Assembly (NCBI GenBank): GCA_910589045.1
Contig: CAJUSH010000010.1
Location: forward strand, 1-64,000
Origin: an uncultured Eubacterium sp.
GTDB taxonomy: Bacteria > Bacillota_A > Clostridia > Lachnospirales > Lachnospiraceae
Direction: 5' to 3'
Length of the DNA: 64,000 nucleotides
Below, piece after piece: positions 57,710 to 64,000 of this stretch. Both the position numbers and the translations under genes were made by a program. The notes beneath the pieces were generated by a model. That model was not told the origin of the DNA. It did no database searches and was given only the letters and a program-made list of their open reading frames with translations. The stretch's first letter is position 1. Every line of letters starts with the position of its first letter.

Positions 57710-59071
57710 ATGATTGTGAGGGCGGCACAGATTCGCAGCTTGAACGCGAACTATGAGGCAAAGGGAAATAGTATTGTATTATTATATGGAAGAGATGGCT
57801 GTGAAAAGGAGGCGATGCTGCGCGTCTACCTAAAGGATAAGCGTTTTTTCTATTACCGGGCCAGACAGGCGTCACAGCTCGAGCAGTACCGTCAGATGGC
57901 TGCCGAGGTGGAGCGGATCTATGATGTGAAGCTGCAGCGGGGCACCTACAATGAGATTTTCAACCGGGTAAAGAGCGGAAACGCCAGCAAGCTGGTGGTC
58001 GTTATCGACGAGTTTCAATATATTGTGAAGAAGAACCCCGAATTTATGGATTCCATCGTTAAGCTGCGGGACAAACGGCTTTATCCCGGCCCGGTGCAGA
58101 TCATCCTGACGAGCAGCGATGTGGCGTGGGTGGAGCAAGAGCTGGGCGCATGCATCGGGGATCACATGAAAAAGATTAAGGAAACGATCAAGCTGGAGGA
58201 TCTTACGTTTCTTGACCTCGTGCGCGCTTATCCGGATCTTTCCGTGGCGGAGGTCGTAAAGATTTATGGCGTGATCGGCGGCGTGTCGGCGTATGTGGGA
58301 CGCTGGAACCCGAAGGTGGATTTCAAGACAAACGTATGCCGCAATGTGTTATCCCCCTATGGCTATCTTTTTGACCAGGCGGAGCAGTATATCTCCCTGC
58401 GGCTGCGTGAGTTATCGGTGTATGATACGATACTTTCTGCCATCGCGGCAGGCAACCGCAAGCTCAATGACCTCTATCACCTGACGGGGTTTTCGCGGGC
58501 GAAGATATCGGTTTACCTGAAAAATCTCAAGGAGTTTGACGTGATCGAGAAGGCGGCATCCTTTGAGACGGGGGGACAGCGGAATGCGCAGAAAGGGCTG
58601 TACCAGATCCGTGACCACTACATCAATTTCTGGTTCCATTTTGTGTATCCCCACCTTTCGGATCTCTACGTGTGCACGCCGGATGAATTTTATATGAAAT
58701 ACATTGCGCCGGATATCGAGGAGTACATGAACCGCTATTTTGTTCAGGTCTGTGTCGAGTACATGGAGCTGATGAACCGCGTGAACAAGCTGCCGCTGGA
58801 CGTGACGAAGATCGGCACATGGATCGGCAAGCAGGGAACCGTCGATATCGTGGCCCAGGATGCGGTGAGAAATACGCTGGTGGGCGCCTGCAACTGGTCA
58901 AAGCCCGCGATGACGGCGGAGGATCTTGCGAAGCTGGCGCAGACCTTAAAAAAGGCGCGTCTGGCACCCAAGCACATTTATTTGTTTACGGCTACCGAGT
59001 TTGCGCCGGAGCTGCTGGCGCTGGCGAAGCAGGATGCGCGTTTTATACCGGTTGATATGAAGGAATTGTAA
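57710..59071 (+). CDS. AAA-type ATPase with DUF234-like C-terminus and degenerate P-loop
   Basis: 453 residues. It has the layout of the archaeal-type ATPase family (PF01637): an ATPase domain with Walker B LVVVIDEFQYIVKKN and sensor ILTSSDVAWVEQEL, then a winged helix (LYHLTGFSRAKISVYLKNLK) and a DUF234-like nuclease-fold end containing GTVDIVAQDAVRNTLVG. The P-loop region reads LLYGRDGCEKEAML where GRRRVGKT is expected, so the Lys-Thr pair is missing and ATP use is doubtful. The stop is 2 bp before the topoisomerase III start, so the two are translated together. Function unknown. Confidence 0.8.
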   Translation: MIVRAAQIRSLNANYEAKGNSIVLLYGRDGCEKEAMLRVYLKDKRFFYYRARQASQLEQYRQMAAEVERIYDVKLQRGTYNEIFNRVKSGNASKLVVVIDEFQYIVKKNPEFMDSIVKLRDKRLYPGPVQIILTSSDVAWVEQELGACIGDHMKKIKETIKLEDLTFLDLVRAYPDLSVAEVVKIYGVIGGVSAYVGRWNPKVDFKTNVCRNVLSPYGYLFDQAEQYISLRLRELSVYDTILSAIAAGNRKLNDLYHLTGFSRAKISVYLKNLKEFDVIEKAASFETGGQRNAQKGLYQIRDHYINFWFHFVYPHLSDLYVCTPDEFYMKYIAPDIEEYMNRYFVQVCVEYMELMNRVNKLPLDVTKIGTWIGKQGTVDIVAQDAVRNTLVGACNWSKPAMTAEDLAKLAQTLKKARLAPKHIYLFTATEFAPELLALAKQDARFIPVDMKEL

Positions 59072-59073
59072 GC

Positions 59074-61182
59074 ATGGCAAAGGCATTGTATATTGCGGAG
59101 AAGCCCAGCGTAGCGCAGGAGTTTGCAAAGGCGCTGGAGCTTGACATGAAGCGAAAGGACGGCTATCTGGAGGCGGAGGAAGCCATCGTGACCTGGTGCG
59201 TGGGGCACCTTGTGACGATGAGCTATCCGGAGGCGTACGACGAAAAATACAGAAGATGGTCGCTGTCGACCCTTCCCTTTTTGCCGCAGGAATTTAAATA
59301 TGAAGTGATTGGCTCCGCGGCAAAGCAGTATCGGATCGTGGCGGGGCTTTTAAACCGGTCGGATGTATCCCGCATTTACGTCTGCACCGACTCGGGGCGG
59401 GAGGGGGAATACATCTACCGTCTGGTGGAGCAGATGGCCGGTGTAAAAAACAAGGAGCGGCGGCGTGTCTGGATCGACTCGCAGACAAAGGAAGAGATTC
59501 TGCGGGGCATCCGAGAGGCGAAGGATCTGTGCGAGTACGACAATCTCTCCGCCAGCGCGTATCTGCGCGCGAAGGAGGATTACCTGATGGGAATCAATTT
59601 TTCCCGGCTCCTGACGCTGCGCTACGGGGATGCGGTCGCAAATTATCTGCACGAGCGCTATGCGGTTATTTCCGTCGGCCGCGTGATGACGTGCGTGCTG
59701 GGGATGGTTGTGCGCAGGGAGCGGGAGATCCGCGCTTTTGTGAAGACACCCTTTTACCGTCTCTTGGCGTCTTTCTCGCTGGATGATGTGTCTGTGGAGG
59801 GGGAGTGGAAGGCCGTGGAGGGCTCGGCTTATTTTCAGTCGCCGAAGCTGTACCGGGAAAACGGTTTTAAGGAAAAAGAGGATGCGGAGGCACTGGCCGC
59901 CTCTTTGCAGGAGCAAAGCCCTCAGGAGGCAGCGGTTGTCTCGGTTGAGAAAAAGAAGGAGTCAAAAAACGCGCCCCTTTTATTCAACCTGGCGGAGCTG
60001 CAGAATACGTGTTCCAAATTTTTTAAGATCAGCCCGGATCAGACGCTTAAGGTCGTACAGGAGCTGTACGAAAAGAAGCTTGTGACCTACCCGAGAACCG
60101 ACGCGCGGGTGCTCTCCACCGCGGTTGCGAAGGAGATACATAAAAATATCGGGGGATTAAAGAAAATTCCCGGCGTCCGAAGCTTTGCGGAGGAAATTTT
60201 GGAGAAGGGCGCTTACAGGAAGATTACAAAGACCCGCTATACGAACGACAGTCAGATCACCGACCACTACGCGATCATTCCAACCGGGGAAGGCATCGGT
60301 GCGCTAAAATCCCTGGGTGAGCTGCCCACAAAGGTGTACGAGGTCATCGTGCGCCGTTTTCTTGCGGTCTTTTATCCGCCTGCGGTGTACCGAAAGGTGA
60401 ATCTCGTTACGCAGATCGGGCAGGAAAAGTTTTTTACGGGCTTTAAGGTGCTGCAGGATGCCGGCTATCTGCAGGTGATGGAATACTCCTTTTTTAAAGG
60501 GAAGAAAAAGGAGGCGGAGGAGACCGGGGAGGAGGCTTCCGATGCGGGGCTTCTGCGGCTCGTGGAGGGGCTCAAAAAGGGAAAGAGGCTTCCCGTCACG
60601 GGTTACGAGATCAAGGAGGGGGAGACCTCGCCGCCCAAGCGCTATACCTCCGGCTCCATGGTGCTGGCGATGGAAAATGCGGGCCAGCTCATCGAGGATG
60701 AGGAGCTGCGGGCGCAGATCAAGGGCAGCGGCATTGGCACCAGCGCGACCCGTGCCGAGATTATCGCGAAGCTGATCAAAAATAAGTATTTGGAGCTGAA
60801 TAAAAAGACACAGACGATTACGCCCACGCTTATGGGGGAGATGATCTTTGACGTGGTGAATGCGTCCATCCGCTCGCTGCTCAACCCGGAGCTGACCGCG
60901 AGCTGGGAAAAGGGGCTGACCTATGTAGCGGAGGGCAGTATCACGCCCGATGAGTACATGCAGAAGCTGGAGCACTTTATCCGTTCCCGGACGCAGGGCG
61001 TTATGCAGGTGAATAATCAATATGCGCTGCGGACGTATTTTGATGCGGCGGCTCAGTTTTACAAGGACAAGGGGCAGAAGGGGAAGGCAGCGTCGTCGGC
61101 GAGGCGCGCGGCAAAGACATCCGACCGGTCCGAAACGAAAAAGGGCAGGGCAAAAACCGGCAAAACGGCTGCGGGTATTTGA
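59074..61182 (+). CDS. topB: DNA topoisomerase III
   Basis: 702 residues. The Toprim domain opens KALYIAEKPSVAQEFAKALE with the acidic metal site in CTDSGREGEYIYRLV, and the active tyrosine is in KLVTYPRTDARVLST near residue 340. The GSGIGTSATRAEIIAKLIKN block follows. The last 40 residues are basic (SSARRAAKTSDRSETKKGRA) and lack zinc fingers. It relaxes or decatenates single-stranded DNA. Co-transcribed with the degenerate-P-loop ATPase. Chromosomal rather than plasmid-type by context, with no conjugation genes next to it. Confidence 0.95.
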   Translation: MAKALYIAEKPSVAQEFAKALELDMKRKDGYLEAEEAIVTWCVGHLVTMSYPEAYDEKYRRWSLSTLPFLPQEFKYEVIGSAAKQYRIVAGLLNRSDVSRIYVCTDSGREGEYIYRLVEQMAGVKNKERRRVWIDSQTKEEILRGIREAKDLCEYDNLSASAYLRAKEDYLMGINFSRLLTLRYGDAVANYLHERYAVISVGRVMTCVLGMVVRREREIRAFVKTPFYRLLASFSLDDVSVEGEWKAVEGSAYFQSPKLYRENGFKEKEDAEALAASLQEQSPQEAAVVSVEKKKESKNAPLLFNLAELQNTCSKFFKISPDQTLKVVQELYEKKLVTYPRTDARVLSTAVAKEIHKNIGGLKKIPGVRSFAEEILEKGAYRKITKTRYTNDSQITDHYAIIPTGEGIGALKSLGELPTKVYEVIVRRFLAVFYPPAVYRKVNLVTQIGQEKFFTGFKVLQDAGYLQVMEYSFFKGKKKEAEETGEEASDAGLLRLVEGLKKGKRLPVTGYEIKEGETSPPKRYTSGSMVLAMENAGQLIEDEELRAQIKGSGIGTSATRAEIIAKLIKNKYLELNKKTQTITPTLMGEMIFDVVNASIRSLLNPELTASWEKGLTYVAEGSITPDEYMQKLEHFIRSRTQGVMQVNNQYALRTYFDAAAQFYKDKGQKGKAASSARRAAKTSDRSETKKGRAKTGKTAAGI

Positions 61183-61267
61183 CTGCCGGCGGAAACCAGC
61201 GAGATGGAATGAAGGATGCATCATAAACGATACAGAATTAACGATATGAAATAAAGGAGAATAGACG

Positions 61268-61936
61268 ATGAAACAGTGTGAAATCAAGGAATTATACGAC
61301 CTTTCCCAGACGATTGCAGGGGAATATCTGTCACGGTTCACCTATCCGTGGGAGGCGCTTGCGGGCATTGCGGACTATGTGCGTGAGCTGGGGGCTTCCC
61401 TGGACGAGACGGTGTATGAAAGGCGGGGAGAGGATATCTGGGTGGCGCGCTCCGCAAAGGTGGCGGCGAGCGCATGCCTAAACGGGCCGCTTATCATCGA
61501 TGAGGACGCAGAAGTGCGGCACTGCGCATTTATCCGCGGCTCGGCTATCATCGGAAAGGGCGCCGTGGTCGGAAACTCCACAGAGATTAAAAACGATATT
61601 ATTTTCAACGGCGTGCAGGTGCCCCACTATAACTATGTGGGCGATTCGATTTTAGGCTACAAGTCCCACATGGGCGCCGGCTCCATTACCTCAAATGTAA
61701 AATCCGACAAGACCCTGGTCGCGGTAAAAAGCAACGGGGAGCAGATGGAGACCGGACGCAAGAAATTCGGTGCCATGCTGGGGGATCACGTCGAGGTGGG
61801 CTGCAACAGCGTCCTGAACCCCGGAACGGTCATCGGCAGAAACAGCCGGGTTTATCCGCTTTCATCCGTGCGTGGCGTGGTGCCTGCGGGCTGTATTTAC
61901 AAGAAGCAGGGAGAGATTGCGCAGATCCGGGAGTAG
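61268..61936 (+). CDS. Left-handed beta-helix protein (GlmU/acyltransferase-like), nucleotidyltransferase domain absent
   Basis: 222 residues. Hexapeptide turns run from VARSAKVAASACLNGPLIID through FIRGSAIIGKGAVVGNSTEI to GDHVEVGCNSVLNPGTVIGR, with NYVGDSILGYKSHMGAGSIT between. These build a left-handed beta-helix like the acetyltransferase half of GlmU. A helical N-terminal 55 residues replaces the pyrophosphorylase domain. Such stand-alone proteins are usually annotated as UDP-N-acetylglucosamine pyrophosphorylase-related. AAAGGAGAATAGACG precedes the ATG. Catalytic identity is not established. Confidence 0.82.
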   Translation: MKQCEIKELYDLSQTIAGEYLSRFTYPWEALAGIADYVRELGASLDETVYERRGEDIWVARSAKVAASACLNGPLIIDEDAEVRHCAFIRGSAIIGKGAVVGNSTEIKNDIIFNGVQVPHYNYVGDSILGYKSHMGAGSITSNVKSDKTLVAVKSNGEQMETGRKKFGAMLGDHVEVGCNSVLNPGTVIGRNSRVYPLSSVRGVVPAGCIYKKQGEIAQIRE

Positions 61937-61985
61937 GCCGGATTGTGTGCAGGGTGATTTGCATAGCAGGCGGGGAGGAGAAGGC

Positions 61986-62804
61986 ATGTACGATGTAACG
62001 CTTAACAATGGTGTGAAAATGCCGGTGCTGGGGCTTGGCGTGTACAAGACGCTGGATGCTGAGGAGATGCGGCGCGCGGTGGACGGCGCCTTGAGGGCGG
62101 GCTACACGAGCTTTGACACGGCGCAGATGTATGAAAACGAACATCTGCTTGGCGAGGCGCTGGAACGGGCGGGCGTCTCACGCGGCGGGATTTTCCTGAC
62201 CAGCAAGGTAGATCTTTGCAACATGGGCTATGAGAATGCGAAGGCTTCTTTTTATGAAAGCCTGGAAAAGCTGCGGACAGATTATCTGGATCTGTTTCTG
62301 ATTCACTGGCCGGGGCAGAAGAAGGAGCGCCTGAAGGAGACGTGGCGGGCGCTGGAGGAGCTTGCGGCTGCCGGAAAAATCCGGGCGATCGGCGTTTGCA
62401 ACTGCACGCCGCGGCATATCGGATGGCTCACGGAGGAGGGCGGTACGATTCCGGCACTCAATCAGATCGAGCGGCATCCCCTTTTTAATCAGCAGAAGCT
62501 TTGTGCGTGGTGTATGAAGCATGGCATCCATGTGGAGGCATGGGCGCCGCTTGTGCGCGGGGGCTTTGCGCTTCCGGGCATCCTTGCGCTCGCGGAAAAA
62601 TATAAGCGGACACCGGCACAGATCATTTTGCGGTGGGATATCCAAAGCGGCTGCATTGTCATACCGAAATCCGTTCATGAGGAGCGTATTATAGAAAATG
62701 CGGGCATCTTCGACTTTGAGCTGGAGGAGGCGGACATGGAGGCTCTCGGCAGCATGGAGACGGGCTACACCACAGGATGGGAGCTGGAGAGCTTCGACTA
62801 TTAG
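61986..62804 (+). CDS. Aldo-keto reductase
   Basis: 272 residues from ATG 61986 with GGGGAGGAGAAGGC upstream, 49 bp after the beta-helix gene. The family tetrad is recognisable: Asp and Tyr in FDTAQMYENEHLLG, Lys in FLTSKVDLCN and His in LFLIHWPGQK. IVIPKSVHEERIIENAG near the C-terminus binds NADPH. It reduces aldehydes or ketones. The substrate cannot be inferred. Resembles 2,5-diketo-D-gluconate reductase-type enzymes. Cytoplasmic. Confidence 0.92.
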   Translation: MYDVTLNNGVKMPVLGLGVYKTLDAEEMRRAVDGALRAGYTSFDTAQMYENEHLLGEALERAGVSRGGIFLTSKVDLCNMGYENAKASFYESLEKLRTDYLDLFLIHWPGQKKERLKETWRALEELAAAGKIRAIGVCNCTPRHIGWLTEEGGTIPALNQIERHPLFNQQKLCAWCMKHGIHVEAWAPLVRGGFALPGILALAEKYKRTPAQIILRWDIQSGCIVIPKSVHEERIIENAGIFDFELEEADMEALGSMETGYTTGWELESFDY

Positions 62805-62873
62805 GAAAAATATGCAAAATGGTATGGACGATTTCTACAAAATGTGAGAGAATATAAGAAGTATGTTAAGGCT

Positions 62874-62901
62874 TTGACAATGTTCCTGTTCAAAGTACTA
62901 G
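62874..62901 (+). promoter_or_regulatory. Candidate promoter of the NifU-like gene
   Basis: TTGACA (62874-62879), 16-bp spacer, TACTAG (62896-62901), 40 bp before the ATG. The -10 is a modest match. Confidence 0.4.
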
Positions 62902-62941
62902 GCGCACATATTAAATACTAATTATTGAAAGGAGACTTACA

Positions 62942-63634
62942 ATGATTTACACAAAGGAAGTTGAAAACATGTGTCCCATCGCAAAGGGCGCAAAGCATGA
63001 GCCGGCTCCGATTCCTGAAGAGGGAAAATGGGTGCATTCAAAGAAAATTGAGGATATTTCCGGATTTACACACGGCATTGGCTGGTGTGCTCCTCAGCAG
63101 GGCGCATGTAAGCTGTCCCTGAACGTAAAAGAGGGTATCATCGAGGAAGCGCTCGTTGAGACCATCGGATGCTCAGGCATGACGCATTCCGCTGCGATGG
63201 CTGCAGAGATTTTGCAGGGCAAGACCATTTTGGAGGCGCTCAATACGGATCTTGTGTGCGATGCGATCAACACCGCTATGAGAGAGCTGTTCTTACAGAT
63301 CGTTTACGGACGTACCCAGAGTGCATTCTCCGATGACGGACTTGCAGTTGGTGCAGGTCTCGAGGATCTTGGAAAGGGGCTTCGTTCACAGGTTGGTACC
63401 ATGTACGCGACAAAGGAGAAGGGTGTCCGCTATCTGGAGATGGCTGAGGGCTATGTGACCGGTATTGCTTTGGATGCCGACAACGAGGTGATCGGCTACC
63501 AGTTCGTTTCTCTTGGAAAGATGACTGACTTCATCAAAAAGGGTGATGATCCGAACACTGCATGGGAGAAGGCAAAGGGTCAGTACGGCCGCGTGCAGGA
63601 TGCAGTAAAGATTATCGATCCCAGATGCGAGTAA
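62942..63634 (+). CDS. NifU-like iron-sulfur scaffold protein paired with a GGGtGRT protein
   Basis: 230 residues from ATG 62942 (GAAAGGAGACTTAC upstream). Cys residues sit at MCPIAKG, GWCAPQQGACKLS, ETIGCSGMTHS and LVCDAIN, the spacing of NifU-N/IscU-like scaffolds, where three Cys plus an Asp bind a cluster. The paired downstream gene (34 bp away) is of the GGGtGRT type, which is known to co-occur with this scaffold in anaerobes. A role in an Fe-S enzyme's assembly is inferred. Codon usage looks like a highly expressed gene. Confidence 0.8.
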   Translation: MIYTKEVENMCPIAKGAKHEPAPIPEEGKWVHSKKIEDISGFTHGIGWCAPQQGACKLSLNVKEGIIEEALVETIGCSGMTHSAAMAAEILQGKTILEALNTDLVCDAINTAMRELFLQIVYGRTQSAFSDDGLAVGAGLEDLGKGLRSQVGTMYATKEKGVRYLEMAEGYVTGIALDADNEVIGYQFVSLGKMTDFIKKGDDPNTAWEKAKGQYGRVQDAVKIIDPRCE

Positions 63635-63668
63635 TCGAAAAGACAGTAGAAAAGGAGGAACCATAAAA

Positions 63669-64000
63669 ATGGCATTATTTGAATCATATGAAAGAAGAAT
63701 TGACCAGATCAACGCTGTATTAAACAGTTATGGCATCAGCTCCATCGAAGAGGCGGAGAAGATTACCAAGGATGCCGGTCTGGACGTGTACGATCAGGTA
63801 AAGAAAATTCAGCCCATCTGCTTCGAGAACGCATGCTGGGCATACACCGTTGGCGCAGCTATCGCGATCAAGAAGGGTGCGCTCCGCGCAGCTGACGCTG
63901 CTGCGGCAATCGGCGAGGGTCTGCAGGCATTCTGTATCCCCGGCTCCGTTGCGGATCACCGCAAGGTAGGTCTTGGACACGGAAACCTTGGAAAGATGCT
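63669..64000 (+). CDS. GGGtGRT-type protein, N-terminal part (cut by window end)
   Basis: ATG 63669 with AAAAGGAGGAACC upstream opens MALFESYERRIDQINAVLNS, and the frame is open to the last base, so about 110 residues are visible. It contains KIQPICFENACWAYTVGAA and AIGEGLQAFCIPGSVADHRK with GLGHGNLGKM at the end. This start is what I remember for the GGGtGRT family of about 330 residues, partner of the NifU-like gene before it. Function unknown; probably an Fe-S related enzyme. Confidence 0.75.
   Translation, partial: MALFESYERRIDQINAVLNSYGISSIEEAEKITKDAGLDVYDQVKKIQPICFENACWAYTVGAAIAIKKGALRAADAAAAIGEGLQAFCIPGSVADHRKVGLGHGNLGKM

Overview
The window looks like a chromosomal segment of a motile, anaerobic member of the Lachnospiraceae (Clostridia). 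This is inferred from gene content, not from a marker gene. Pointers are: strong AGGAGG-type ribosome sites with frequent TTG/GTG starts; a Rex NADH-sensing repressor; a minimal two-gene SUF (SufC plus one SufB/D) iron-sulfur system; an EF-G-like GTPase; a NifU-like/GGGtGRT pair; DUF4358-MBOAT-DHHW and AgrC/AgrA-like pairs; and chemotaxis and cyclic-di-GMP proteins. Most of the DNA is moderately GC-rich. Two stretches, about 1-2.2 kb and 26.6-29.5 kb, are visibly AT-rich and look acquired.

Layout. 0-3.3 kb: end of a sensor kinase, an ABC exporter of the lantibiotic/bacitracin self-protection type, then decayed remains of a conjugative element. 3.3-12.7 kb: a fructan/sucrose utilisation locus. 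A LacI-type regulator, a lipoprotein and a DUF624 membrane protein are transcribed leftward. Two LplB/LplC-type permeases, a solute-binding protein broken by an in-frame TAG, a GH32 fructosidase and a fructokinase are transcribed rightward. The shared control region carries repeated TTCATGAA palindromes and two well-formed promoters. 12.8-19.9 kb: a secreted DUF4358 protein, an MBOAT acyltransferase and a DHHW protein (cell-surface O-acylation), a large sensor-EAL protein, and a secreted DUF3298-like protein. 20-26.6 kb: PlsC-like acyltransferase, tRNA-Arg(CCG), SH3 surface protein, RluF-type pseudouridine synthase, ligA and metA.

26.5-29.5 kb: a 2.9-kb AT-rich island between two imperfect 53-54-bp copies of the 3' end of metA. 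It carries two unknown small genes, tRNA-Pro(UGG), an MNT/HEPN toxin-antitoxin-like pair, and a truncated PD-(D/E)XK (Rpn-type) gene whose reading frame runs into the second metA tail. I see no integrase. This is the most unusual structure in the window.

29.6-44.4 kb: PilZ protein, LytTR/GHKL two-component pair, two proteins of unknown role (one FliD-like at its C-terminus), aroA and tyrA (leftward), the EF-G-like GTPase, an HxlR regulator divergent from the SufC-SufB pair, a chemoreceptor and two small overlapping genes. 44.5-64 kb: a 44-residue ORF, a Gly/Cys-rich duplicated micro-membrane protein, icd, an ABC-F ATPase, rex, the NAD(P)H-hydrate repair enzyme with alr and an orphan mazF, a CBS/CorC protein, yebC, argH, asd, an ATPase with a degenerate P-loop next to topoisomerase III, a left-handed beta-helix protein, an aldo-keto reductase, and the NifU-like/GGGtGRT pair, cut by the window end.

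Family names come from recognisable motifs and were not checked against a database.
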